Part shown: piece after piece, positions 51,221 to 61,401 of the stretch
Numbering within the stretch: position 1 is the first letter of the stretch
Layout: the number at the start of each line of letters is the position of its first letter
Assembly: GCA_000171875.1 (NCBI GenBank)
Contig: ABHI01000003.1
Location: 434,001-498,000, forward strand
Source: Flavobacteriales bacterium ALC-1
GTDB lineage: Bacteria; Bacteroidota; Bacteroidia; Flavobacteriales; Flavobacteriaceae
Length of the DNA: 64,000 nucleotides
Reading direction: 5' to 3'
The notes under the pieces: generated by a model
Seen by the model: the letters and a program-made list of their open reading frames with translations, nothing else
What the model was told of the DNA's origin: nothing
Databases searched by the model: none
Made by a program: the position numbers and the translations under genes

Positions 51221-53113
51221 ATGAAGAATTTTGTAGCCATACTTGGCTTAAGTGTAATTTTAGTAGGTTGTGGATCTGCTAAACCAAAAGTAGATGATTT
51301 AGCGGTAAGCAATCCTATTGAAACCGCTTTAGATTTAACAGCTGTTGTTGATGATAAAGTACCTGTGACTATTAACCCAGGACGCTTCACTACTGAATCA
51401 GTGACTTATAGAATGCCAAGAATTGTTCAAGGTACTTATTCTGTAAGCGATTTTGGAAAGTATTTAGATGATTTTAAAGCATTAGATTATGATGGGAATG
51501 AGTTAACCGTTTCTAAAGTTGATACTAATACATGGACTATTACTGATGCTACGAAATTAGATAAGATTCAATACTATGTCAATGATACCTTTGATATTGA
51601 ATCTTCTGGAGGTATTGGAGGGGAAAATCCTTTTTCTCCTGCTGGAACAAATATTGAAGAAGATAACTACGTTTTAAATCTTCATGGCTTTATTGGGTAT
51701 TTCGATTCTTTAAAAAATAATCAATATGCTTTAGATGTTACTGCACCAGCTGCATTTGTAAGAACATCTGCTTTAGAAGATAAAGGTATAAAGTCTAGTT
51801 CTGATGGAACAGCAATAACAAGTAGTTATTTTGCACAGCGTTATTTTGATATTACTGATAACCCAATGATGTATGGGAAATTAGATGTTGAAGAGTTTAT
51901 GGTAGGAGACATTAAAATTGTTTTAAGTGTATTCTCACCAAATAAAGTGCATACAGCTGCAAGTCAAAAAGAGACTGTATATAAAATGATGCAAGCTCAA
52001 AAAGAGTATTTAGGTGATGTAAACAGTACTCCTCGTTATGATATCTACTTGTATTTATCTGATGGTTCTGATACAGCACCAAAGGGTATGGGGGCTTTAG
52101 AGCACCATACGTCTACAGTTGTGGTTTTACCAGAATCTTCTAGTAAAGAAGGTTTAGCTTCATCTATAGTAGATGTTGTAGCTCACGAGTTTTTTCATAT
52201 TGTAACTCCGTTATCGGTGCATTCTGAAGATGTGCATTATTTTGATTATAACAAGCCAACATTCTCTAAACACTTATGGATGTATGAAGGTGTGACAGAA
52301 TATTTTGCTCAACACTTCCAAGTTTACGAAGGCTTAGTTGAAAACGATGCTTTCTATAATACTATAATGTCAAAAATTGCAACATCTAAAAATTTAGACG
52401 ATGCAATGAGTTTTACTATAATGAGTGAAAATGTTCTAGAAGAGGCATATGCACCTCAGTATTATAATGTTTATATGAAAGGTGCTTTAATTGGGATGTG
52501 TATTGATATCTTAATGCGCAAAGAAAGTAATGGTAATAGAAGTATGTTATCTCTTATGAAAGAACTATCTGCTAAGTATGGTAAAGAGAAGCCATTCGTA
52601 GATGATAATCTTATCACTGAAATAACTGCAATGACCTATCCTAGTGTAGGAGAGTTTTTAAAGACGCATGTTGAAGGTGATGTGCCAATCAATTACAATG
52701 ATTTCTTTGCTATGGCTGGTTTAACTTTAGGTGAAGCGGAAGTTGATACCAACTATATTTTTGCTGGTGGACAAAATATTATTTTTGATGCCGATCAAGA
52801 GAAGGGGCAAATTTTCTTCTCACCTATGGCTTTAAAGAATTCATTTTGGAAATCTCAAGGTGTACAAGCGGGTGATGTAATTAAGAAAGTAAATGGGGCC
52901 GATTTAACTATGGCTAATGCGCAACAAGTTGTTGGAGGTATGCTTGGATGGCAAGAAGGCCAAGAAATTACTATGGACATAGAGCGTAATGGCGAGCCTA
53001 TATTAATTAAAACAGTTTTAACTAAAGCAACAGCAAAAAGCGAATCTTTAGTTGAAGATGAAAATGCTACTGATGCTCAAAAAGCATTGAGAACAGCTTG
53101 GTTAAAAGGATAA
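51221..53113 (+). CDS. M61-family peptidase lipoprotein with PDZ domain
   Basis: The 630-residue protein has a signal peptide with the lipobox VGC (Cys17, ILVGCGSA). The M61 (glycyl aminopeptidase) N-terminal domain follows. The catalytic domain has H322-E323-F-F-H326 in VAHEFFHIVTP and the third zinc ligand E356 in MYEGVTEYF. A PDZ-like segment lies near the C-terminus (SQGVQAGDVIKKVNGADLT). It cleaves N-terminal residues from peptides, probably in the periplasm or at the surface. It is monocistronic and followed by a strong terminator. Confidence 0.95.
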   Translation: MKNFVAILGLSVILVGCGSAKPKVDDLAVSNPIETALDLTAVVDDKVPVTINPGRFTTESVTYRMPRIVQGTYSVSDFGKYLDDFKALDYDGNELTVSKVDTNTWTITDATKLDKIQYYVNDTFDIESSGGIGGENPFSPAGTNIEEDNYVLNLHGFIGYFDSLKNNQYALDVTAPAAFVRTSALEDKGIKSSSDGTAITSSYFAQRYFDITDNPMMYGKLDVEEFMVGDIKIVLSVFSPNKVHTAASQKETVYKMMQAQKEYLGDVNSTPRYDIYLYLSDGSDTAPKGMGALEHHTSTVVVLPESSSKEGLASSIVDVVAHEFFHIVTPLSVHSEDVHYFDYNKPTFSKHLWMYEGVTEYFAQHFQVYEGLVENDAFYNTIMSKIATSKNLDDAMSFTIMSENVLEEAYAPQYYNVYMKGALIGMCIDILMRKESNGNRSMLSLMKELSAKYGKEKPFVDDNLITEITAMTYPSVGEFLKTHVEGDVPINYNDFFAMAGLTLGEAEVDTNYIFAGGQNIIFDADQEKGQIFFSPMALKNSFWKSQGVQAGDVIKKVNGADLTMANAQQVVGGMLGWQEGQEITMDIERNGEPILIKTVLTKATAKSESLVEDENATDAQKALRTAWLKG

Positions 53114-53150
53114 TGTATGTTATTCTGAGTATTAGCGATAAATCTCATGT

Positions 53151-53183
53151 AAAAAAAGACTTCCATTTTGGAAGTCTTTTTTT
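53151..53183. terminator. Intrinsic terminator, bidirectional
   Basis: AAAGACTTCC pairs with GGAAGTCTTT around ATTTT, with A and T runs of seven at each side. It lies between the convergent genes ending at 53113 and 53209. Confidence 0.85.
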
Positions 53184-53208
53184 GTTTACCTCTTATCAGA
53201 ATTCTATA

Positions 53209-54696
53209 TTAATACTTAGCTGATTTCCCTTTAGGTAATGAGTATTCAATAAACTCTCGCAAATCGTCATTTGCTTTTATAAGATCTTCGTTTCGTAAGT
53301 ACATCATATGACCACTTCTGTAGCCTTTAAAAGAGAATCTATCTTTCATTTTTCCGCTAGGATCAATTTGCCATTGTGAATATTTAGCAGAAAAATAAGT
53401 CGTAGCGCCATCGTAATACCCAGATTGGGTCATTACTTTTAAATATGGGTTTTGTGCCATAGCTTGTCTCAAATTTTCTCTAGTATTATCATTAGTTCTA
53501 TCCCAATTACCAACATTACCAAATACATTGTATTTTACATCAGTTTTAAAGCCTAATTCATTTGTAATATAATAATTGATTGCTGGTGTAAATGAATGCA
53601 GCCAAGACGTTAGTTCAGCACTATAATCTGGACTAGTGCCAGTTTCAACTTTGTCTATGCCAATATACCTCGAATCTAAACGACCAATAGTCTCGCCAGT
53701 TTTATCCCTCAATAATTCTTTCCAGAAAAAACGATTGGGTACATCTAAGTTTTGTTGTAAAATCACTTTCTCAGATAGACCAGAATAATAACTCATCTGT
53801 TTAGCTATAGCATTCTTTTTTGCATCGGTAATAAAACCGCCTTTAGCAATTGCAGGCATTAGGTCATTTATTGCAAAATGCTCAGCTTCTGGAAGAATAT
53901 CTAAAAGATCTTTATTTTGAAGTGCAGGTGGTAACATCTTATGATACCATGCAGCTGCAGTATAGTAAGGCAAATTTAAGCTCGATGATAATGGGTCACC
54001 AACACGAAGCACTTTATAATCTGCAGGAGACACCATAATTACACCATTAAGATACATCCATTGCCTGTTCTGAAGTTCTAAGGATAAACCCATAACACGC
54101 GTACCACCATAACTTTCTCCAATAATATACTTTGGGGATTCCCAACGGTTGTGACGCGTAGTAAAAGTATTCATCCAACTTGCTAAATATTTTATATCTG
54201 CATTGACCCCAAAGAAGAATTTATCGTCTGGCAATTTACCATCTTTATCAGCTACTTTTCTAGAATAGCCAGTATTCACAGGGTTTATAAATACAATATC
54301 AGCAACATCTAAAATAGAATTTGGGTTGTCTTTTACACCGTAAGGTTGTAAAGGATAACCTTCATTATCAATTTTTAAAATCTTAGGTCCGGTATAAGCA
54401 ATATGCATCCATACTGAAGCAGAACCAGGACCACCATTAAAAGAATAAATGATAGGTCTATTATTACCTTTGCTATCATTAGTGCGCTTGTAATAGGTAT
54501 AATACAATGATGCTATCATTTTACCTTCTGTGTCCCAAACCGGTTGAAACCCAGTTTCAGCTCTATAATTGATTTGTTTCCCTTTTATAGTTACTGAGTT
54601 AGTTGTAATATAAGCTGTATCCACAGGGATTTTTAAATTTTGAGAAAAACTGAAGGTGAAGCAAAATGCAAGAAGTAATGTAAAACGGAATTTCAT
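53209..54696 (-). CDS. S10-family serine carboxypeptidase
   Basis: The 495-residue protein has a signal peptide (1-18, ending FSFSQ). The alpha/beta-hydrolase fold contains S195 in GESYGG, the typical SFNGGPGSAS oxyanion stretch and NPVNTGYSR. The acid is the Asp in GYYDGATTYF, and the His is in GHMMYLR near the C-terminus. S10 peptidases remove C-terminal residues, and this one probably acts in the periplasm. It is monocistronic. Confidence 0.95.
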   Translation of the reverse strand: MKFRFTLLLAFCFTFSFSQNLKIPVDTAYITTNSVTIKGKQINYRAETGFQPVWDTEGKMIASLYYTYYKRTNDSKGNNRPIIYSFNGGPGSASVWMHIAYTGPKILKIDNEGYPLQPYGVKDNPNSILDVADIVFINPVNTGYSRKVADKDGKLPDDKFFFGVNADIKYLASWMNTFTTRHNRWESPKYIIGESYGGTRVMGLSLELQNRQWMYLNGVIMVSPADYKVLRVGDPLSSSLNLPYYTAAAWYHKMLPPALQNKDLLDILPEAEHFAINDLMPAIAKGGFITDAKKNAIAKQMSYYSGLSEKVILQQNLDVPNRFFWKELLRDKTGETIGRLDSRYIGIDKVETGTSPDYSAELTSWLHSFTPAINYYITNELGFKTDVKYNVFGNVGNWDRTNDNTRENLRQAMAQNPYLKVMTQSGYYDGATTYFSAKYSQWQIDPSGKMKDRFSFKGYRSGHMMYLRNEDLIKANDDLREFIEYSLPKGKSAKY

Positions 54697-54746
54697 TTTT
54701 TTAAAGTGTTAGTTAAAGCTTTAAAGGTAATAAATGCAAGCTTAAT

Positions 54747-55511
54747 TTAGAAGTCTTCAAAGACTCCCAAACCAAATAAGGCAAAATCATATTTAACAGG
54801 ATCGTTTGGGTCTAGCTTTCTAAGGTTTGCATCTAATTCAGCTAAAGCTTTTCCATCGTTTTGTTTGCGTTTTAATAACCCAAGTTTACGAGCAACATTA
54901 CCAGAGTGTACATCTAGTGGACAACTTAACTGACTAGGTGATAGGCTTTCCCAAATCCCAAAATCAACTCCGTTATTATCGTTACGTACCATCCAACGTA
55001 AAAACATGTTAATGCGTTTGGCTGCGGAATTTTTTAGTGGATCGCTTACATGCTTTTTTGTGCGTTCTAAATGCGGTACTTCAAAAAATGCCTTTTTAAA
55101 TTGATGAATGCTATTTTGAAGTGAATCTGTTTCTGCATGTTTTGCAAACAAAGCTTCTAAACCATTATGCTTATGGTAAATATGTTGCAGGCTTTTAATA
55201 AACTGTATAAAATCATTGCCATTATATGTGCGGTGTACAAAAGGAATTAACTTTTCTAAATTTGAATCTTGATGTTGCATTACAAACTCAAAAGGGGAGT
55301 GGTCTAAGAGTTCTGACATACGCTTAGCATTTTTAATAATGCTTTTACGATTTCCCCAAGCAATAGTTGCGGTTAAAAAACCAGTGATTTCAATATCCTC
55401 TTTTTTAGAAAACTGATGTGGTACTTGTATAGGATCACTCTCAATAAACTTTGGGTTATTGTAGAGAATGACTTTTTCGTCTAAGAAGTCCTTGAGTTCT
55501 GCTTTTTTCAG
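54747..55511 (-). CDS. TIGR02757-family protein starting at a CTG codon
   Basis: The usual frame would begin at an internal ATG (55319, 190 residues). The open frame runs 64 codons further up to 55511, directly after an in-frame TAA. It starts CTG AAA AAA GCA GAA CTC and reads (L/M)KKAELKDFLDEKVILYNN then PKFIESDPIQVPHQFSKKED and ITGFLTATIAWGNRKSIIKN. This is the typical N-terminus of the family, and the 254-residue length is normal. No ATG, GTG or TTG occurs in these 64 codons. The family has no settled function. Either CTG is the true start, or an ATG was mutated to CTG. Confidence 0.82.
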   Translation of the reverse strand: MKKAELKDFLDEKVILYNNPKFIESDPIQVPHQFSKKEDIEITGFLTATIAWGNRKSIIKNAKRMSELLDHSPFEFVMQHQDSNLEKLIPFVHRTYNGNDFIQFIKSLQHIYHKHNGLEALFAKHAETDSLQNSIHQFKKAFFEVPHLERTKKHVSDPLKNSAAKRINMFLRWMVRNDNNGVDFGIWESLSPSQLSCPLDVHSGNVARKLGLLKRKQNDGKALAELDANLRKLDPNDPVKYDFALFGLGVFEDF

Positions 55512-55583
55512 TTAATATTAAAATAATATGTTATAAAATATAAATTTATGCTAAATACTAGATATCCGTAATAATTCTAAGTT

Positions 55584-56636
55584 TTAATTTGCAGAAATCT
55601 TGATTGGAGTACGATATGCAGGGAAAAAACCAGAATACAAATCGTTATCTTCAAGTTGTTTTTCTTGATTATTTTCGGCTAACATTTTATACGTATTTTG
55701 GTCAACGATGTACTTCCACACTTTAAATTTTTTAAAGTTCTTAGAAAAACCACTTTTAAACCTAAAAAGTGAATCTTCACTACTTCCTCTTCCTCCACCA
55801 AGATTAAAGTGTTTATAACCTTCGTGAGTAGCTCTGATACGTACTTCATCAATAATTAGTTTAATTGGGTTTAAATCAAAATACGCTTCGCTTAATCCAG
55901 ATAGATGATACTGTACTAGATCTCCTTTTTTTATAAAAATGGCACCACCAATAATGGTTTGGGTTTCATTATGTACACAAAGCATCAATTCAGATTTAAA
56001 GTCGCTACTGGTCATAATTTCACGATAATATTTATCAGTAAAAAAATAACTATCATCAGCATCAACACGTCTCATGTTTTCATGATACAATTCAACAAAA
56101 GTCTCAAGATGCTCATCAACATTACCTTCAATAACTGTACAGGCCTTACGAGATTTATTTAAATAGGTTTTTAATCGTCTATTAAACTTAGCTCTTTGAT
56201 TTTCTATGGTATCAGTTAAATCAATGCATACAACATCACTCATGGTTTTAACCTCACCTATGCCTGTAAGTAATGTTTCTTGATTTTCTATATAAGGATG
56301 TAGTCTTGAGAAAACAGAAACGATCTTATTTTCATTAAAAAAAGCATTAAGCTCATTGTGAAATTTTTTTTGATCGAACTGATCATCTATATTTAGTACC
56401 AAGACACCTGCATAACCATATACAGACGTCGCATCTTTGTAGTCAGAATTTTCTATTTCTCGAAGCAGTAAAGGTAAAACTAAAGTCGTTAGACCATCAG
56501 TGTATTTTACTAGAATAGGAGACTCATCTTCCGATTTAGAAAGATGGTGATAATCATAGGTATAATAAAAGTCTGAATCTTTAGCCAATGCCAAATTTTC
56601 ATTCCACGTTATCTTATCTTTTATAATGTCAATCAT
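55584..56636 (-). CDS. FemAB/GNAT-like acyltransferase
   Basis: The 350-residue protein has the two-GNAT layout of the FemAB/BioF2-like group. The first half has SPILVKYTDGLTTLVLPLLLRE and YGYAGVLVL. The second has FNRRLKTYLNKSRKACTVIEG, LYHENMRRVDADDSYFFTDKYY, MLCVHNETQTIIGGAIFIKKGD, and the final HFNLGGGRGSSEDSLFRFKSGFS motif. The fold handles aminoacyl or acyl transfer to sugars or peptides; the substrate is unknown. It is monocistronic, upstream of the TIGR02757 gene. Confidence 0.85.
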   Translation of the reverse strand: MIDIIKDKITWNENLALAKDSDFYYTYDYHHLSKSEDESPILVKYTDGLTTLVLPLLLREIENSDYKDATSVYGYAGVLVLNIDDQFDQKKFHNELNAFFNENKIVSVFSRLHPYIENQETLLTGIGEVKTMSDVVCIDLTDTIENQRAKFNRRLKTYLNKSRKACTVIEGNVDEHLETFVELYHENMRRVDADDSYFFTDKYYREIMTSSDFKSELMLCVHNETQTIIGGAIFIKKGDLVQYHLSGLSEAYFDLNPIKLIIDEVRIRATHEGYKHFNLGGGRGSSEDSLFRFKSGFSKNFKKFKVWKYIVDQNTYKMLAENNQEKQLEDNDLYSGFFPAYRTPIKISAN

Positions 56637-56795
56637 TTAGATAAATATTTTATTAGCTAATAATTTCATAAAAAAGAAACAGTTTCTTTTTTTATTTGAA
56701 ATATTTAAAAAAAGCTATTGTTAGTTTGTGATTTGTTGAATTTTGTATCTCAAATTATAAAGTAAGCATTACTTTAATAAGTATTTACACGGTAA

Positions 56796-57977
56796 TTATA
56801 TTCTAAACATTGCACCAGTTGGTTTGAGACCAACATAAGCCATTCCTGCTTGATTCATCCAATGTGGCTGAATAATACCATGTTGCAGAACGGCATGAAT
56901 ATCTCTATGTACCCTTTCAATTCTATATTTAGTATATAAAGAAGCGGTACCAGCAACAGCAAAAATTTCAGTTACCATAGATCTGGCAGCTGATGCAGCT
57001 TCTACCGATGCAGCCCAAACATCTGCTAATTGCTCATCAGTATAAGTATTACTTTTTTGTGCTTCTTCCCATATGGTTGAAACAGCATTGTGTAATTGTG
57101 TTCGCTTAGCTTCTAATGTTGTTTTACTTTTGGCAATTGTGGTTTGAATGGTCAGTCTATCACGTAAATCTGGATTTTTTCCAGGTGTGACTCTATCAAG
57201 GCACATTTTAATTAATTCGTCCATTGCAGCTTTTAGTAACCCTAATGCAATCGCAGCATTACCAGCTGAATTTAAGCAACCTATTGGCAAGCGACTATAA
57301 GCGTTGTCAATACTTACTGGGCTATTAAAATCAATAGCGTAATTTTCTGGTACAAATACGTCTTTTATTTCTATATCATGACTTCCAGAACCTCTAAGCC
57401 CTCCTACATACCAGGTGTCTATTACTTTAATGTCTTCTTTTTTTATAAAAAACAACTTTAATAAAGCTCCAGGGCCTAGTGTTTTAGGTAAATCATCTGA
57501 GGTTACAAGACAGCGCATTGCAAACCAATCTGATATTTCACAGCCTGAGACTAAACTCCAACGACCAGAAACTTTATATCCACCAGGTACAATTTCAGCA
57601 ATCCCTTCTGGACGTGCTGAGTTGGCATATACATGTGATGAATCCTTATAAATCTCTTTCATGCTATCGTCGTCTAAAAAGCGACCAAAAGTACATGCTA
57701 AGTGATTGTTCCATACACTCCAAGCGACGGAAGCTTCTGCACTGCTTAATAATTCATAAGCTTTAAGTACTTCTACAGGGTTATCTTCCCATCCTCCCAG
57801 AAATTTTGGCAATCCCATTCTAAAGAGTTGGGAGTCTTTTAGTTTCTCTAAAACTGCAGGAGCAATTCTGCGCAAGCTTTCTGTTTCCTCTCTGTGAGCT
57901 ATGGCTAAATCGTATATCTCTTTAGCAGAATCAACAGGTGATAATGTTGTAGATTTAATTGAAGGTGAGCTTTTCAT
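56796..57977 (-). CDS. Acyl-CoA-dehydrogenase-fold flavoenzyme
   Basis: The 393-residue protein has the acyl-CoA dehydrogenase N-terminal helical domain, the beta middle domain (GGYKVSGRWSLVSGCEISDWFAMRCLV, a FAD-binding signature) and the C-terminal helical domain (LPIGCLNSAGNAAIALGLLKAAMDELI). There is no obvious catalytic Glu position or acyl-CoA specificity that I can be sure of. The HpaB/DszC-like type (flavin-dependent monooxygenase group, such as indole-acetate or sulfur-compound oxygenases) is the closest match by layout. Cytoplasmic; the substrate is unknown. It is monocistronic. Confidence 0.82.
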   Translation of the reverse strand: MKSSPSIKSTTLSPVDSAKEIYDLAIAHREETESLRRIAPAVLEKLKDSQLFRMGLPKFLGGWEDNPVEVLKAYELLSSAEASVAWSVWNNHLACTFGRFLDDDSMKEIYKDSSHVYANSARPEGIAEIVPGGYKVSGRWSLVSGCEISDWFAMRCLVTSDDLPKTLGPGALLKLFFIKKEDIKVIDTWYVGGLRGSGSHDIEIKDVFVPENYAIDFNSPVSIDNAYSRLPIGCLNSAGNAAIALGLLKAAMDELIKMCLDRVTPGKNPDLRDRLTIQTTIAKSKTTLEAKRTQLHNAVSTIWEEAQKSNTYTDEQLADVWAASVEAASAARSMVTEIFAVAGTASLYTKYRIERVHRDIHAVLQHGIIQPHWMNQAGMAYVGLKPTGAMFRI

Positions 57978-58145
57978 AGGTTAAATTTGATTTGGTTTAG
58001 AATATAGCTTTTAACTTTAATAAAAATAATTCTGGTTAAAAGTACTATTATTCAGAGACCGCTTGATAATTAATAGATTAAGTGCAGAAATAATTGATAA
58101 GGTGAGTTAGTTATTTCTCACTAATAATCATAATAAATTGTAGTA

Positions 58146-58526
58146 TTAACCCACAGCAATCATACTAATCTCAACATTTACAAATTTAGGCAAATTTGCG
58201 ACTTCAACCGTTTCTCTTGCTGGTGCAGTGGCTTCATCAAAATATTGTCCATAAACCTCATTGATTTGTGAGAAGTTATGCATATCGCTAATGAAAATAG
58301 AAGTTTTAATAACATTTTCAAATGTCATGCCTGCAGCTGCTAAAACAGCTTTCATATTTTCCATTACCTGTTTGGTTTCGGTTTTAATATCATCTAAAGC
58401 CAATTCCATAGTATCAGGATGTAAGGCAATTTGGCCGGAAGTATAAAGTGTATCGCCTACTAAAACAGCTTGGTTGTATGGGCCAATTGGGGCAGGAGCT
58501 TTTGTGGTGTTTATTATTCTTTTCAT
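58146..58526 (-). CDS. ridA: RidA-family enamine/imine deaminase
   Basis: The 126-residue protein belongs to the YjgF/YER057c/UK114 (RidA) family, which hydrolyses 2-aminoacrylate and similar reactive enamines formed by PLP enzymes. The catalytic Arg is R104 in APARETVEVANLP. Other signatures are GPYNQAV (15-21) and the LYTSGQIALHP strand. It is a small trimeric cytosolic enzyme. It stands alone between the flavoenzyme and LptD. Confidence 0.95.
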   Translation of the reverse strand: MKRIINTTKAPAPIGPYNQAVLVGDTLYTSGQIALHPDTMELALDDIKTETKQVMENMKAVLAAAGMTFENVIKTSIFISDMHNFSQINEVYGQYFDEATAPARETVEVANLPKFVNVEISMIAVG

Positions 58527-58601
58527 AATATTTCTCGTGAAAACGGTTATTTTATTACGGGTTAGTAAGATTCAAAGTTACTCTAAATTTTAAAAATTAA
58601 G

Positions 58602-58627
58602 AGATTGCCATGCTTTGCTTGCAATGA
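58602..58627. repeat. Inverted copy of the 18189 repeat core
   Basis: The minus strand reads TCATTGCAAGCAAAGCATGGCAATCT, matching the TCATTGC...TGGCAATCT layout of 18189-18221 with a shorter middle. It lies 3 bp past the lptD stop codon and is probably a fragment of the same interspersed element. Confidence 0.55.
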
Positions 58628-58629
58628 TA

Positions 58630-61401
58630 TTAATTTCCAACACGTTGATCTGGCTGACGACGTTGATCGTATTTTAAATCTTTAAGTAAGTTAGATTTAA
58701 TACCAATAAAGAAATTCCATGATGAGCGATCACTAAATGGGATCCAAGAAAAATTCATTCTCCAACTCAATAAATCGCGTTCAAAACGTAACTGTGTATA
58801 TGTAAATCCTTGATTTAAGAAGTCATAACCAGAAGACGCTCCAACACTCCAACGAGGTGAGAGTTCTACATCTCCAGAAAACATTAAAGAGTGTGAGGTT
58901 ATTTGGTCTTGTCGTCTTGTATTGGTATAATTAGCGGCATAGGCTAACCTTAAAGACCAAGGCATTTTGTAATTATAAAATTCGTTATTCTCTTCTTTGT
59001 CTTTATTGCCCTTACTTTTATCAGAAAGTCTTTGGTCAGCAAAGTCTTGTGTTTTACCAAAAAGACCATCGGTTCGTCCACCAGAACGTGCAGATTCTTG
59101 AGAAGATGCTTTATCTTCATCAGATTCTTCACCAGAAAACGTATCATTAGATAATGTATAGCCTATGTTGATATTTGCAGAAGTTAATCTAAATAAGCTT
59201 CCACCATTATCAATATTAAATGTATTGATAACATTATTGTTACTATCGAGCGCATAAGGATTTAACGTCATCCCAAAATTAATACTCATCTTTTTATTTA
59301 AAATTTGTGTACCACCAGAAACACGTACAGGACTCCAATTAAGTGAATCAGCCGCTAAATTGTATGATGTAGAGAAATTTAAATTATTAAGTAAAAATAT
59401 CTTTTCAGGTTCTGTTTTAGTAGAATCTTTAGAACGTACTTTAGCTTCTATATTGTTATTGAGCGTAATCCCTAAACTACTAGAATAGCGATTGCCTGGT
59501 CTTGCGAATAACGAATTTTCAAAACGTGTGTATTCTACTTGATCTGTTGTTGTACCATCTGCATCAATAACATCATAAGTTTCATAATATTGATCAAAAG
59601 CAGGATTAACCGAGTAGCTTATAGAAGGTCGCATAACATGACGTATGGCTTGTATTTTCGGGTCTTTTCCTTCTCTTTGAAAGTCGTACATGCCATATAC
59701 CGTTGTTCCGATGCTAGCTCCAAAATTATAAGTTAAATAGCGGTCAAATCCATTCTGATCTATAGTAACAACTTCTTGAGTTGCTTGGTTAAATGAGCGA
59801 TTAATAGTTTTTAGCGTCCAAGTTTCTTCAAAATTTGCATTGGTACTTACACTAAAATAATCGAATATTTTAAAGTTTGTGGTTACAGGAATACTGTGTC
59901 GCATGCCAGCTAAGGCATCATCAAACATTTCACTTTTTCCGAATAGAGAATCTGTAGTGTTAATGCGGTATTCACCTCTAGTATTGACTTGAAAATTGAT
60001 ATTATGAATAGCACCTTTCTTTGTTCCAGTTTTTGGAGCAAAGGGATAAACTCTACTCATAGAGGCTTGCATAGTCGGCAAGGTTATATTCACAGATTCT
60101 GTATTGGTGTTTTGTGAGTGCGTTGCAGATAAACTTAAATTAACCTGTGGTTCCCCCTGAAATGATTTTGAATAAGATACTGAAGACGCCAAGGTATTGT
60201 TTAAAAAATTTGCCTGATTTAATTGGTTAACTGATTGTTGGTAATATTGACTACTACCTAAGTTTACCGAAGCCGAAAAACGAGAACTTGGATTAGCTTT
60301 TCCGTCTTGACTATGCGACCATCTAATATTATAAATACTTCGTTTAGCAAAGTCAGGAAAACCACGTTCACTAGTAAGCAAATTTTCATATCTAAAACTT
60401 ACATTGCCTCTAAATTTGTAACGTTTTGCGTAATTATTTTCAATCCGCAAACCATAACTACCATTGGTATAGTAATCACCCAAAATGGCTAAATCTAAAT
60501 AATCATTTATCGCGAAATAATAACCACCATTCTGTAAAAAATAACCTCGATCATTACCTGTGTCCTCTCCAAAAGAAGGAAATATAATTCCGGAAGTTTG
60601 CTTTTTAGACATAGGAAAAAAAGCAAAAGGCATTATCAATGGAGTAGGTACATCATAAATATACATTTGACTTGCACCTGTAACCACTTTTTTATTGGGT
60701 ACAATCTTGGCTCTGTTCATTAAAATGTAATATTCTGGATCATCTAAGTTTTCAGAGGTGGTAAACTTTGCGTTTTGTAAAAAATAGACAGAGTCGTTCT
60801 CTTTTTTTGTTTTTTGAGCTATGATAGTTCCACCGCTTTGCTCAGTTACAGAATTGTATATCAGTGCTTTTTTAGAATCTGTATTAAATATTATAGAATC
60901 TGGCTCAATAACATTTGCTCCTTGTGTAAAAACGGGTTTTTGAGAGTAGCCTGTAGAATCTTTTATGCGACCTGCATATACTAAGCTTTTTCCATAGTCA
61001 ATGACAATAATACCAGCTTTAATGTTCATGTCTTGGTATAAGACTTCAGCTTCGTTATAAAGATATATTTTTTGTTTTGTAAGACTTGTAATAACTGTAT
61101 CTGTAGCTTTATATGTAACAATCCCTTTTAAGAATTCATTTTTTTTAACAGAATCTTGTTTGGTAGAGTCTATTTGTTTTGTGTTTAAGGGTTTGTTTAA
61201 AAGCGAATCTATAGCAACTCTTGAAGAATCTTTAGTTTGAGTTGGTGGTATAACTTTGTTCTTTTTTGGTAATTCTTGTGCGAAGCTAAAAGTGTTGATA
61301 AACACTGTAAAACTCAAAGCAAAAAGTATGTAGAGACTATTTGTACGCAATCCTTTTAAATGTATTTTTGTAAAAGTATGGCTCGGTTTTTGAAACGCCA
61401 A
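58630..61401 (-). CDS. lptD: LptD-like LPS assembly protein
   Basis: LptD inserts LPS into the outer leaflet. The 923-residue frame begins with a signal-like region (SLYILFALSFTVFINTFSFAQ). An OstA-type beta-jellyroll follows (about 90-260: KQKIYLYNEAEVLYQDMNIKAGIIVIDYGKSLVYAGRIKD and similar strands), then a large beta-barrel (about 300-920) with typical aromatic strand patterns. Conserved Cys pairs of the proteobacterial form are not evident. The start is uncertain: the ATG at 61401 overlaps a TACTTTTG promoter box, and a TTG at 61350 after AAAAGGA gives MRTNSLYILFALSF, a better signal peptide. I kept the longest frame. Confidence 0.85.
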   Translation of the reverse strand: MAFQKPSHTFTKIHLKGLRTNSLYILFALSFTVFINTFSFAQELPKKNKVIPPTQTKDSSRVAIDSLLNKPLNTKQIDSTKQDSVKKNEFLKGIVTYKATDTVITSLTKQKIYLYNEAEVLYQDMNIKAGIIVIDYGKSLVYAGRIKDSTGYSQKPVFTQGANVIEPDSIIFNTDSKKALIYNSVTEQSGGTIIAQKTKKENDSVYFLQNAKFTTSENLDDPEYYILMNRAKIVPNKKVVTGASQMYIYDVPTPLIMPFAFFPMSKKQTSGIIFPSFGEDTGNDRGYFLQNGGYYFAINDYLDLAILGDYYTNGSYGLRIENNYAKRYKFRGNVSFRYENLLTSERGFPDFAKRSIYNIRWSHSQDGKANPSSRFSASVNLGSSQYYQQSVNQLNQANFLNNTLASSVSYSKSFQGEPQVNLSLSATHSQNTNTESVNITLPTMQASMSRVYPFAPKTGTKKGAIHNINFQVNTRGEYRINTTDSLFGKSEMFDDALAGMRHSIPVTTNFKIFDYFSVSTNANFEETWTLKTINRSFNQATQEVVTIDQNGFDRYLTYNFGASIGTTVYGMYDFQREGKDPKIQAIRHVMRPSISYSVNPAFDQYYETYDVIDADGTTTDQVEYTRFENSLFARPGNRYSSSLGITLNNNIEAKVRSKDSTKTEPEKIFLLNNLNFSTSYNLAADSLNWSPVRVSGGTQILNKKMSINFGMTLNPYALDSNNNVINTFNIDNGGSLFRLTSANINIGYTLSNDTFSGEESDEDKASSQESARSGGRTDGLFGKTQDFADQRLSDKSKGNKDKEENNEFYNYKMPWSLRLAYAANYTNTRRQDQITSHSLMFSGDVELSPRWSVGASSGYDFLNQGFTYTQLRFERDLLSWRMNFSWIPFSDRSSWNFFIGIKSNLLKDLKYDQRRQPDQRVGN

